Below, one piece after another: positions 13,257-21,591 of a stretch of 24,405 nucleotides of DNA (the first letter of the stretch is position 1; every line of letters starts with the position of its first letter). A program made the translations under genes and the position numbers. The notes beneath the pieces were generated by a model. The model did not search any database, had not been told where the DNA came from, and saw only the letters and a list, made by a program, of their open reading frames with translations. Origin of the DNA: Pseudomonadota bacterium (GTDB lineage: Bacteria > Pseudomonadota > Alphaproteobacteria > Sphingomonadales > Sphingomonadaceae); the NCBI GenBank assembly GCA_023424095.1, contig JAFAEG010000006.1, positions 1 through 24,405 on the forward strand, given 5' to 3'.

Positions 13257-15126
13257 ACCGCTCGAATTTCTCGCGATCCTGCTCGCGCTCGTCATTGGCT
13301 CGGGTGCGGCCCGGGCAGCCGAGAGTGATGGCGTCAACGCCGTCCAGCTGGAGCAGGGGCAGAGCGGCCCCATGGCCCGCTTCGACAGCATCGATATCGT
13401 CTTTTCGGACAGCTACACGCCGCCCCAGACGGGCTGGCAGCGCGTGCCGGCCGAGCCCTTCTGGTCGCTTCACGAACTGCCGCCGCGACCGGGGAACGTC
13501 CACACCGTGTGGGCGCGCGTACGGTTCGACCGGGCGACGCTCGGCAGCGAGCCGCTGGCGCTGTTCACCCAGGACAATCGCGAACAGATCATGCTGTTCT
13601 TCAACGGCGAGGAACTGTTCCGCAATTTCTCCAGCCCCGACGAACATGTCCAGGGCTGGTACCGGCCCTATGTCGTGCCGATCCCGCTGGGCCGCCTAAG
13701 GCCCGGAATCAACGAGGTCATGCTGCGCGTCGACAGCAATGCCCATCTGGGCGTCGGGCGCATCATCGCGGGTCCTCAGTCCGATTTGCAGCGGCTCTAT
13801 AGCTGGCAGAATTTCTGGCGGATCGAGGCGGTGCAGGCCGCCAATTATGTGATGCTCGCTTTGTCTGCCGCGGCGTTCCTGTTGTGGTTGTGGCGGCGGA
13901 GCGAATTCGAACTCCTGTTTCTCGCTCTATCGGGCGCCCTCTGGTTCGTCCGCGACTATCATTATTTCGTCGCCAGCCACCGCTTCGACCCGCTGCTTTT
14001 CTACGACATTGCCGTTTACGCGCTCTATTTCGCTTCGACGGCCACCGTCGCGTTCTGCGCGCTCTTCCTCAAAGTGCCGCGAGCGAAGGCGGCCATCGCC
14101 ATTGCTTTCGGCTTCGGGCTGCTGCTCTGCCTCGCCAATCGCCTGGGCCTGCTGGGGATTACGGCGATCTATCTTGCGACCTTCGTCCAGGGGCTGCTGT
14201 TTGCCGGCTGGATGTTGTTTTCCCTACGGGGAACGCGCCGGGCCGAGCACTGGCTGATCTTCGTCGTCGTCGTTGTCCTGACCCTTTCCGGCGGCCACGA
14301 CATCGGGCGCTTCCGGCTGGTCGGTTGGTGGGAAGGCCTCGATTTTTACATCCAGCCCTACATGGGGCTGGTCTATTGCATCGTCATGCTGCTGTCCTTC
14401 GGCAAGCGCGCGGTGCGGGCGTTTTCGGAGCTCGAGGTAGTCAATCAGACGCTCGAACAAAGGGTCGCCGAGGCGCGTACGGATCTCGCCGAAAGCGAGG
14501 CGAAGCGCCGCGCGCTGGAGGTGACGCAGGCGGTGGACGGCGAGCGGACCCGGCTGATGCGCGAGATGCATGACGGCATCGGCTCGAACCTCGTCACCGC
14601 GCTTGCCATCGCCGAGCAGCAGAACCAGCCGGGCGCCACGATCAAGACGCTGAAGCGCGCGATTTCGGATCTGAAGATCACGGTGGATTCGCTGGAGCCG
14701 GTCGAGGGCGACCTGGTCGCCCTGCTCGCCAATCTGCGGCACCGGATGACGCGCGACCTCAAGGATGCAGGGCTGGTCTGCAAATGGAAGGCCGAGCCGT
14801 GCGGGCCGCTGCCCTGGCTGGATGCGACCAATGCGCTGCATGTGCTGCGAATCTTTCAGGAAGCGATCGGCAACGCGCTCACCCATTCCGGCGCGACAGA
14901 GCTTGAGATCGGCTGCTTTCCCGCAGTACATGAGGGCCGCGATGGCCTGAAGGCCTATGTCGCGGACAATGGCGCTGGCTTCGCGGCCGGCGGAACGACC
15001 GGCAAGGGCCTCGCCAATATGCGATCGCGGGCCGAGGCCTTGCACGGCATCTTCGAATGCAGCTCGGCGCCGGGCGAGGGCACGCGAATAGCCATCTGGC
15101 TGCCCTACGCGCGGGACGCGATCTAG
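13219..15126 (+). CDS. Sensor histidine kinase, 7TM-DISM type with HisKA_3
   Basis: A protein of 635 aa. A signal-like segment (about 15-33) is followed by a periplasmic beta-rich domain (about 55-190, with WARVRFDR and QIMLFFNGEELFRNF) like the extracellular domain of 7TM-DISM sensors. About seven hydrophobic spans follow (205-400), then a coiled coil (400-440). The kinase dimerisation motif ERTRLMREMHDGIGSNLV places the phosphorylated His at 451. The ATPase domain has EAIGNALTHSGA, VADNGAGF and GKGLANMRSRAEALHG. Known: this subfamily pairs with NarL-type regulators; the ligand here is unknown. Start: a TTG inside the regulator gene with AGAGG 6 nt upstream. I see no ATG or GTG start in frame before the signal segment. 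Its stop lies 5 bp from the stop of the convergent ABC gene. Confidence 0.9.
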   Translation: MKRRHRESWGIVKPLEFLAILLALVIGSGAARAAESDGVNAVQLEQGQSGPMARFDSIDIVFSDSYTPPQTGWQRVPAEPFWSLHELPPRPGNVHTVWARVRFDRATLGSEPLALFTQDNREQIMLFFNGEELFRNFSSPDEHVQGWYRPYVVPIPLGRLRPGINEVMLRVDSNAHLGVGRIIAGPQSDLQRLYSWQNFWRIEAVQAANYVMLALSAAAFLLWLWRRSEFELLFLALSGALWFVRDYHYFVASHRFDPLLFYDIAVYALYFASTATVAFCALFLKVPRAKAAIAIAFGFGLLLCLANRLGLLGITAIYLATFVQGLLFAGWMLFSLRGTRRAEHWLIFVVVVVLTLSGGHDIGRFRLVGWWEGLDFYIQPYMGLVYCIVMLLSFGKRAVRAFSELEVVNQTLEQRVAEARTDLAESEAKRRALEVTQAVDGERTRLMREMHDGIGSNLVTALAIAEQQNQPGATIKTLKRAISDLKITVDSLEPVEGDLVALLANLRHRMTRDLKDAGLVCKWKAEPCGPLPWLDATNALHVLRIFQEAIGNALTHSGATELEIGCFPAVHEGRDGLKAYVADNGAGFAAGGTTGKGLANMRSRAEALHGIFECSSAPGEGTRIAIWLPYARDAI

Positions 15127-15131
15127 GGTGA

Positions 15132-16154
15132 TCAGGCGCCGGCGAACAACCTGGCCTTCGCCGCATCGATCGCCGCGAACGCAGACCCCGGCTCGGGCGG
15201 AGCGCCGGCGTGGCGGAGGGTCGCCGTCGCGCCGCCAGCCTCGACGGTAACTTCGCTGAACCCGCCACCCAACCGTGCAGCGGTCACGGTCACAGGCGCG
15301 CCCTCCCCGGCCAGCGCAAGCGCTTCCGGCCGAAGCATCAGCCGCGCAGGGCCGTCCGGCAATTCGGTGGCAAGCGTTCCGAGCGGCGTCTCCGCCATCC
15401 CGCTTTTCACCCTCGCCGGAACCACGCTCACCGGCCCCAGCAAGCGCGCCGCCTCGATCGAGGCCGGGCGCGCATAGCATTCCGCCGGCGTACCGGCCTG
15501 CAGCACGCGGCCGTCGCGCATCAGCGCCAGTTCGTCGGCCATCAGCATCGCTTCTTCCGGATCGTGCGTCACGACCAGCACCGCCGCCCGCGTCTCGGCG
15601 AGCCCATCCAGCACCTGCCGCCGCACCTCGGCGCGCAGGTCGCCGTCCAGGCCGGAGAAAGGCTCGTCCAGCAGCAGCACCGCCGGATCGCGCGCCAGCG
15701 CCCGGGCGATCGCCACCCTCTGCTGCTCGCCGCCCGAAAGCGTGTGCGGCCAGGCCTTGGCGCGGTGGCCGAGGCGGAAGCGTTCGAGCAAAGCCGCGAC
15801 CCGCGTCGCGCGCTCGGCCTTGCCCAGATGGGCGATGCCGAAGCCGACATTGTCGCTCACATCGAGGTGCGGGAAGAGCGCATAATCCTGGAAAATCAGG
15901 CCGATATTGCGCTGTTCAGGCGGCACGTGGCAGCCCGGTCCCGACAGGATCGCGCCCGCCATCGCGATCTCGCCCGCGCCCACCTCCTCCAGCCCGGCGA
16001 TCAGCCGCAGCAACGTGCTCTTGCCGCAGCCTGAAGGCCCGAGCAGGCAGGTGATCCGCCCCGGCGCCAGCGCCAGCGACACGTCATCCAGCGCGACGTG
16101 GCTGCCATAGGCCTTGCCGACATTGGCGACGCTCAGAACCGGACTGTCTTCCAT
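15132..16154 (-). CDS. fbpC: Ferric-type ABC transporter ATP-binding protein
   Basis: A protein of 340 aa. Walker A is GPSGCGKST (39-47). FQDYALFPHLDVSDNVGFGI carries the Q-loop, LSGGEQQRVAIARAL is the signature, LLLDEPFSGLDGDLR holds Walker B and the D-loop, and VVTHDPEEAM has the switch His. The C-terminal 100 residues form a TOBE-like regulatory domain (LMLRPEALAL). Known: it couples ATP hydrolysis to import through the FbpA/B/C-type system. Start: two adjacent ATGs; the second (16154) has GAGG at 5 nt spacing and is preferred, 7 nt after the permease stop. The assignment to iron rests on the neighbouring binding protein and Fur-like site; related transporters carry thiamine, sulfate or putrescine. 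Confidence 0.9.
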   Translation of the reverse strand: MEDSPVLSVANVGKAYGSHVALDDVSLALAPGRITCLLGPSGCGKSTLLRLIAGLEEVGAGEIAMAGAILSGPGCHVPPEQRNIGLIFQDYALFPHLDVSDNVGFGIAHLGKAERATRVAALLERFRLGHRAKAWPHTLSGGEQQRVAIARALARDPAVLLLDEPFSGLDGDLRAEVRRQVLDGLAETRAAVLVVTHDPEEAMLMADELALMRDGRVLQAGTPAECYARPASIEAARLLGPVSVVPARVKSGMAETPLGTLATELPDGPARLMLRPEALALAGEGAPVTVTAARLGGGFSEVTVEAGGATATLRHAGAPPEPGSAFAAIDAAKARLFAGA

Positions 16155-16161
16155 CATTTCC

Positions 16162-17724
16162 TCATGCCGCGCCCGGCCGCGAGCGCGCAATCTTGCGGGT
16201 CAGCCAGATCACTGCCGGCAGCGCCAAAGCGATAATCAGCAGGCTCGGCCAACCCGCCTGCTCAAGCCGTTCGTCCAGGGCATAATTGTTCGCGATCACC
16301 GCCAGCGTGTCGAAATTGAACGGCCGCAGGATCAGGGTCGCTGGCAATTCCTTCAAAATGTCGATGAACACCAGCAAGGCGGCGGTCAGCAGCGCCCCGC
16401 GCGCGATCGGCAATTGCACATGCCAGGCGGTCGAGACCGGCCCGCGCCCCAGGCTGCGGCTCGCCCACAGCATGTTCGGCGTCACCTTGGCGAGGCCCGC
16501 ATCGACCGGCTCCAGCGCCGCCGCCATCAGCCGCGCGGCATAAGCGTAGAGCAAGAGGCCGATGGCAACCGAGAAGCCCGTCGCCCCCGGCACGATCCGC
16601 CAGATCAGGGCGGCCGGCGCGAGCAGGCCGATCGCCATCACCGCGCCCGGCGTCGCATAGCCCAGGCTCGCCACCCGCGCCGCCAGCGGCAGCCGCGCCG
16701 CGCCCAGCGCCAGCGCCGTCGCCAGCGCCACGGTCAAGGCGGCGCCCGCGATGCTCAGGATCACACTATGCTCCGCCGCATCGAACAGCCGCGCCCAGTC
16801 CGGCGACACGTTCAAGCCATTCCAGGCCAGCCAGAAACAGGGCAGCAGCAGGCCGAGCGTCAGCAGCAGCAGGCAGAAGCCGAACGCCAGCACCGCCTTC
16901 GCGCCTTTCAGCGTCGTCACCGGCAATTCCCGCCAGCGGGCGCGATTGGCCTCATAGCCCCTGCCCCGCCGCCCGGCCCGCTCGACCCACAGCAACAAGG
17001 CCGCCGCGCCGAGCAGGGGCAAGGCAAACTGAGCCGCCGACGCGGTCGAGCCGTAGACCGACCAGGCCCGCACCACGCCGGTGGTCAGCGTCTGCACCGA
17101 AAGGAACTGGACTGCGCCATAATCGGCCAAAGTTTCCATGATCGCCAGCGCCATCCCCGCGGCCAGCGCCGGCCGCGCCAGCGGCAAGGCTGCACGGAAG
17201 AAGGCCCGCCGCTGCGAGCAGCCCAAGGTCCGCGCCGCCTCCAGCGCCGTCACCGACTGGTTCAGGAAGGCCGAGCGCATGGCGAGATAGACGTAGGGAT
17301 AGAACGCGCAGGACAGGACGAACGCCGCGCCCGGGATCGTCCGCATCTCGAACGGCATGTCGAAGCCCAAAGTGCCGCGCATCCACATGCGCAGGCTCCC
17401 CGCGACGTCGAACAGATCGCCATAGGCATAAGCCAGCGCGAAGGCCGGCGCGGCGAGCGGCAAAGCCAGCGCCCAGGCGAAGATGTCGCGCCCGGGAAAG
17501 CGGTGCATCACCACCAGCCAGGCGGCGAGCGTGCCGAGGATCGCGGTGATCAGGCCCACCAGCAGGGCCAGGCCGGCGGAGGTCAGCGCATAGCGGCCGA
17601 CATCCTTCGCGGCGATATCGGCAGTCGCGCCCGAAAAAGCCGCCGCGACGATGCCGATCAGCGGCAATGCCGCCGCCACCCCTGCAAGCAGGGCCAGCCA
17701 TTGCAGCAGGCCAAAGGACCGCAA
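16162..17724 (-). CDS. fbpB: Ferric-type ABC transporter permease (fused two-half)
   Basis: A protein of 520 aa with about 12 hydrophobic segments in two homologous halves, as in FbpB/SfuB. Each half ends in a coupling (EAA-like) loop for the ATPase: ALEAARTLGCSQRRAFFRAA in the first and ASRSLGRGPVSTAWHVQLPI in the second. Known: it forms the inner-membrane channel that receives substrate from the periplasmic binding protein. Start: a TTG at 17724 without a clear ribosome site; a GTG 15 codons in is an alternative, so the exact N-terminus is uncertain. The TTG directly follows an intrinsic terminator, so this gene and the ATPase are probably expressed by readthrough at a lower level than the binding protein. 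Confidence 0.88.
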   Translation of the reverse strand: MRSFGLLQWLALLAGVAAALPLIGIVAAAFSGATADIAAKDVGRYALTSAGLALLVGLITAILGTLAAWLVVMHRFPGRDIFAWALALPLAAPAFALAYAYGDLFDVAGSLRMWMRGTLGFDMPFEMRTIPGAAFVLSCAFYPYVYLAMRSAFLNQSVTALEAARTLGCSQRRAFFRAALPLARPALAAGMALAIMETLADYGAVQFLSVQTLTTGVVRAWSVYGSTASAAQFALPLLGAAALLLWVERAGRRGRGYEANRARWRELPVTTLKGAKAVLAFGFCLLLLTLGLLLPCFWLAWNGLNVSPDWARLFDAAEHSVILSIAGAALTVALATALALGAARLPLAARVASLGYATPGAVMAIGLLAPAALIWRIVPGATGFSVAIGLLLYAYAARLMAAALEPVDAGLAKVTPNMLWASRSLGRGPVSTAWHVQLPIARGALLTAALLVFIDILKELPATLILRPFNFDTLAVIANNYALDERLEQAGWPSLLIIALALPAVIWLTRKIARSRPGAA

Positions 17725-17767
17725 GGAAAAGAAAGACCGCCGCCGGGTTGAACTACCGGCGGCGGTC
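17725..17767 (-). terminator. Intrinsic terminator/attenuator between binding protein and permease genes
   Basis: A perfect 12-bp inverted repeat, GACCGCCGCCGG (17735-17746) with CCGGCGGCGGTC (17756-17767), around a 9-nt loop. On the minus strand it is followed by TTTCTTTTCC, so it reads as a Rho-independent terminator in the direction of the operon. It lies 16 bp after the binding-protein stop and ends at the permease start. Confidence 0.8.
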
Positions 17768-17783
17768 GGAGCGGAGAGCGTGC

Positions 17784-18827
17784 TTATCGCCAGCCAACCC
17801 GGCTCATCAGCGACTGCGCCTCAGGCTGCCGGGCCGCAAAGGCCGCGGCCGGCATCGGGTGCGCCGTGAAATTGGCGTGGACCGCGACGGGATCCGGCGC
17901 CGGCACGTTGGGCGAGGCCGGGAATTCGTTGTTCAGCCGCGCGATGCGGGTCTGACCATCCGCCGAAGCGAGGAATTCCAGCAGGCGCACCGCATTGTCG
18001 CGATGCGGAGCGCGGGCCATCACGCCGCCGGCGGCGACGTTCACATGCGCGCCCTGCCCGTCCAGGCTCGGGAAGGCCAGTTTCACCCGCTCGGTCACCG
18101 CGCGGTCGTCCGCATTGTCGCCATTGGCCATGCGGATGTAATAATAAGAGTTGGTGATCGCGACTTCGCAGACCCCGGCGCCGACGGCGCGGATCTGGTC
18201 ACGGTCGCCGCCTTCGGGCGGACGCGCCATGTTGGCGACGATACCGCGCGCCCACTCCTCGGCCCGCTGCGGGCCCCAGGCCTCGATCAGGGCGCCGAGC
18301 AGCGACAGATTGTAGACGCTGTCGGACGACCGCACGCACAATTTGCCGCGGAAGCGCGGGCTCGCCAGCTTCTCATAGGTGTCGACCTCGTCCGGCCGCA
18401 CCTTGGCGCTGTCATAAGCGACGATGCGCGCGCGGCGCACGAAGCCGAACCAGCGATTCTCGGGATCGCGATATTGCGCCGGAATGGCGGCGGTCAGCGC
18501 TTCCGACTGGGTCGGCTGGAACAGATTGGCCTGCTGCGCCCGCCACATCGCGCCGGCATCGGCGGCGACGAACAGATCGGCGGGGCTCGCTTCGCCTTCG
18601 CTCTGGATGCGCGCGACCAGTTCGTCCGGACGGCCCTCGATCACGTTGACGCGGATCCCGGTTTCCTCGGTGAAGCGCTCGAGCACCTGCTTGTCGCCGT
18701 CATAGTGACGCGCGCTGTACAGGTTCACTTCGCCCGCGCCTGCATCGGCGGAGCCATTGGGCTGCGCCCCGCAGGCAGTCAGAACGGCGAGGCCCGCGGC
18801 GAGGCCCAACAACGTGCGTCGATTCAT
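17784..18827 (-). CDS. fbpA: Ferric iron ABC transporter substrate-binding lipoprotein (FbpA/FutA type)
   Basis: A protein of 347 aa. The signal peptide has MNRRTLLGL, a possible Tat motif, and a lipobox (LTAC, Cys19), so the protein is probably membrane-anchored in the periplasm. NLYSARHYDGDKQVLERF opens the family-1 binding fold, and ITNSYYYIRM contains Tyr228-Tyr229-Tyr230. Known: in FbpA and FutA, consecutive tyrosines in this place bind Fe(III), and FbpA also uses an anion such as phosphate. LNNEFPASPNV near the C-terminus is also typical. Start: the ATG at 18827 (GGAG 10 nt upstream) is chosen over a TTG two codons earlier. A Fur-like dyad lies 38 bp upstream, which supports iron-repressed expression. 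Confidence 0.92.
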   Translation of the reverse strand: MNRRTLLGLAAGLAVLTACGAQPNGSADAGAGEVNLYSARHYDGDKQVLERFTEETGIRVNVIEGRPDELVARIQSEGEASPADLFVAADAGAMWRAQQANLFQPTQSEALTAAIPAQYRDPENRWFGFVRRARIVAYDSAKVRPDEVDTYEKLASPRFRGKLCVRSSDSVYNLSLLGALIEAWGPQRAEEWARGIVANMARPPEGGDRDQIRAVGAGVCEVAITNSYYYIRMANGDNADDRAVTERVKLAFPSLDGQGAHVNVAAGGVMARAPHRDNAVRLLEFLASADGQTRIARLNNEFPASPNVPAPDPVAVHANFTAHPMPAAAFAARQPEAQSLMSRVGWR

Positions 18828-18864
18828 GTCCAATCGTCTCCTTCGCGAACCGCCCTAGGTCTAA

Positions 18865-18879
18865 TGAGAACGATTCGCA
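18865..18879. promoter_or_regulatory. Fur-box-like dyad upstream of the binding-protein gene
   Basis: TGAGAAC-G-ATTCGCA fits the 7-1-7 layout of a Fur site: the second arm reads TGCGAAT on the other strand, 5 of 7 positions matching the first. It lies 38 bp before the ATG of the iron-binding lipoprotein and 13 bp before the 3' end of the TonB receptor gene, inside the only gap (65 bp) between those genes. On the minus strand it overlaps a TTGCGA that could be a -35 element. Binding by Fur is inferred from the motif. Confidence 0.65.
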
Positions 18880-18892
18880 AGAGAGCCGTGGA

Positions 18893-21577
18893 TCAGAACC
18901 TCAGCGACAGCCCCGCCGACAGGCTGGTGCCGCGATCATAGCTGTTGACGTCGACCTGCCCGGCCTGGCCGAAATCCTGCCGCTCGGAATAAGCCACGCC
19001 GAACAGGTTGCGGGCCTGAAGCTTCAGCTCCGCGTCCACCCCGCCGAGCCGCACGCCCTGGCGCAGCACCACGTCGATGGTCAGGCCCGGATCCTCGACG
19101 AAATCGGGCGTCCCCGGCAGGCCGCGATTGGTCACCCGCTCGGACGCGTAATTCAGCATGATGGTGAGTTGCGACAGGCGCTCAGTATCCTCGATGCCGA
19201 GTTGCAGGTTGACCAGATGCTCGGATTGCCCGGTCAGCGGCGCGCCGTCGCGGAAGATGACGTTGGCCGGCACCTGCAGGGTGATCGGATTGGCCGGGTC
19301 CGGCGACAGCGGCTGGATCGGCGAGAAGACCAGTTCGTCGCCGACCATCAGTTCCGATTTCGACCAGGTGTAATTCGCCCCCAGCACCAGCCGCCTCGTC
19401 TCGAAAAAGCCGCCAAGCCCCGTCAGCGGCACATATTTCTGCACCTCCAGCTCCGCCCCGAACAGGGTCGCGGCTGGCGCATTCGTGAAGCCGACCAGCA
19501 GATCGCCGGACGAATCGTTGCTGCCGACCACCGGCTCGATCGGATTGTCGATATGCTTGTAGAAGCCGGACAGGCTGATCCGCTCGCCGCGCCCGACATA
19601 ATATTCCACCCGCGCCTCGGCGTTGGTCAGTTCGCTGTCGGTCAGCAACGGATTGCCGAAGAAGCTGCGGTCGCTGTCGAAATCGTCGTAACGCTGGGGC
19701 GCCAGCTCGCGGAATTGCGGCCGGGCGATGGTACGCGAGGCGTGCAGGCGCAGCTGCATCTGGGGTGCGAACCCCCAGGTGAGGGTCGCGGCCGGCAGCC
19801 AATAGGCATTGCTCAGGTTCGTCGGCACGAACGCGCCGCCGGTCCCGACCGACTGATCGGCGCTCTCGTAACGGACGCCGCCCGACAGCAATATGCCCTC
19901 GGCCAGGTCGACATCGGCCATCACATAGCCGGCATGCACCGCCAGCTGCGCCTCGTAGAAGGCCGCGCTGCCCAGCGTCTCCGGCCGCAGGGTGATGCCC
20001 TGGGTCTGGATGGTGAAATCGGACAGCAGATAATCGGGCCGCAACTGGCCGATCACATGGTTCAGTCGGTTCCCGTTCGGGCCGACATAGCGGAAGAAAT
20101 AGCGCGTCGATTCCCGCTGCGTGTCGGTCCACGCATAACCGCCGGTCAGCACCACAGGCAGGCCGAAGGGCTGCGCGTAGCTCAGGTCGATCCCCGCCCC
20201 GAGCACCTGCTCGTCCAGACTGGAAAAAGCGATGGTCGCAGTCTCGAAACCGCCGGAAAGCCGGTTCAGATAGTCGCCGATGCCGGCATCATATTGGTAG
20301 GAAAAATCGCGCTCATAAGGCGATTTCCGCAGCGTGCGCGCATAGGTGCCGCGCAGATCCACATCGAGCGCCCCGAAATCCAGCTCGGCCACGCCCTGCA
20401 GATCATAAAGCTCGCGCTCGAAGAAATAGGTGCCCTGGCGCAGCAACGGATCGGGCGCGGATGGATCCGGATCAATCGCCGTGCCGACGTCAAAGCCGGA
20501 CGACAGCCGTCCCTGCTTCACGCTGTCGTGAATGTAGAGGTTTGTCAGCCGGAAGCGGTGCTCGCCCACCTCCAGGCCGATGCCCAGCAGGCCGTTGGCG
20601 ACGACGCGATTGTTCGTCGTCACGGTGGTGAAATCGGTGATCAGATCGCCGCCCGGCCCGGCATTCTGCTGCGTCGCTTCGCGCGTCATCCAGCTGTTGC
20701 TGAGCCCCGCATTGAAGATGATGCCCAGCTCACCGTCGCCGAACACCCGCATCGTCGTGCCGCCCGAAATCTCCGCCGACCAATTGGCCGGAATGTTGCG
20801 GTTGGTCTGCAGGACGGTGGTCGAGGCGTTGGACAGGTTGATCAGATCCGCGGTCGCCACCGGCTGGCCGCTGATCCCCGAGGCGGTGATGAAGGCGGGC
20901 ACGGCTCGCGTGCCGTCGTCATAGCCGAGCCAGTCCCGGCCGCCGCCATAATAAGTGTAGCCGAGGTTCGCGGTCGTGAACGTGTCGCCGCTGAGCGAGC
21001 CGCTCAGTTCCAGGAAGCTCTCGCGCGGCGTCGCGACGGTGGTGAGGTTGATCACGCCCCCACCGAATTCGCCCGGATAATTGGGCGAATAGCTCTTCTG
21101 CACCAAAGCCGAGGCGATGATGCTGGTCGGAAACAGATCGAGCGGCACGACCCGCCGCAGCGGCTCCGGGCTCGGCAAGGGCGAACCGTTCAGCAGCGAC
21201 AGCGAATAACGGTCGCCCAGCCCGCGCACATAGACGAAGCCGTTGCCGATCACGCTCAGCCCCGTTACCCGGCCCAGCGCGCCGGCAATATCGCCCTCGC
21301 CGGTCCGCTGGATGTCCTCGTTGGACAGGATGGACAGCACCTGTGGCGCGTTGCGCAAGATGTTGCGCGAGCCGCGGTCGCCCACGACCACCATTTCCGC
21401 GCCGGGCACCGAAATCTCCAGCGCCTCGGCATCGCCCGGCCCTTCGGTCGCGGCCTGCTCGTCGCCGGGGGCGCCCTCCGGCACCCCCGTGAGATCGACC
21501 GTCTGGCCGAGTGCCGGAGGCGCGACGAGCGCACTGGTCAGGAGCAAGGCCGCTCCCAAGGCGATCCGCCTGTTCAT
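18893..21577 (-). CDS. TonB-dependent outer-membrane receptor
   Basis: A protein of 894 aa. Signal peptide (1-24, ending PALGQ); EMVVVGDR near residue 60 resembles a TonB-box region. The plug domain (about 65-190) has VLSILSNEDIQRTGEGDIAG, YVRGLGDRYSLSLLNG, PSPEPLRRVVPLDLFPTSII and YPGEFGGGVINLTT. A long beta-barrel follows, ending in Phe (SLSLRF). There is no N-terminal signalling domain, so it is not a sigma/anti-sigma-linked transducer. Known: TonB-dependent receptors import scarce ligands such as siderophores, glycans or cobalamin using the proton gradient; the ligand of this subfamily is not known to me. Start: the ATG at 21577, 14 bp after the stop of the beta-helix lipoprotein, so both are co-expressed. 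The iron-type ABC genes follow at once on the same strand. Confidence 0.95.
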   Translation of the reverse strand: MNRRIALGAALLLTSALVAPPALGQTVDLTGVPEGAPGDEQAATEGPGDAEALEISVPGAEMVVVGDRGSRNILRNAPQVLSILSNEDIQRTGEGDIAGALGRVTGLSVIGNGFVYVRGLGDRYSLSLLNGSPLPSPEPLRRVVPLDLFPTSIIASALVQKSYSPNYPGEFGGGVINLTTVATPRESFLELSGSLSGDTFTTANLGYTYYGGGRDWLGYDDGTRAVPAFITASGISGQPVATADLINLSNASTTVLQTNRNIPANWSAEISGGTTMRVFGDGELGIIFNAGLSNSWMTREATQQNAGPGGDLITDFTTVTTNNRVVANGLLGIGLEVGEHRFRLTNLYIHDSVKQGRLSSGFDVGTAIDPDPSAPDPLLRQGTYFFERELYDLQGVAELDFGALDVDLRGTYARTLRKSPYERDFSYQYDAGIGDYLNRLSGGFETATIAFSSLDEQVLGAGIDLSYAQPFGLPVVLTGGYAWTDTQRESTRYFFRYVGPNGNRLNHVIGQLRPDYLLSDFTIQTQGITLRPETLGSAAFYEAQLAVHAGYVMADVDLAEGILLSGGVRYESADQSVGTGGAFVPTNLSNAYWLPAATLTWGFAPQMQLRLHASRTIARPQFRELAPQRYDDFDSDRSFFGNPLLTDSELTNAEARVEYYVGRGERISLSGFYKHIDNPIEPVVGSNDSSGDLLVGFTNAPAATLFGAELEVQKYVPLTGLGGFFETRRLVLGANYTWSKSELMVGDELVFSPIQPLSPDPANPITLQVPANVIFRDGAPLTGQSEHLVNLQLGIEDTERLSQLTIMLNYASERVTNRGLPGTPDFVEDPGLTIDVVLRQGVRLGGVDAELKLQARNLFGVAYSERQDFGQAGQVDVNSYDRGTSLSAGLSLRF

Positions 21578-21591
21578 CTTCCGGGCCCCGC

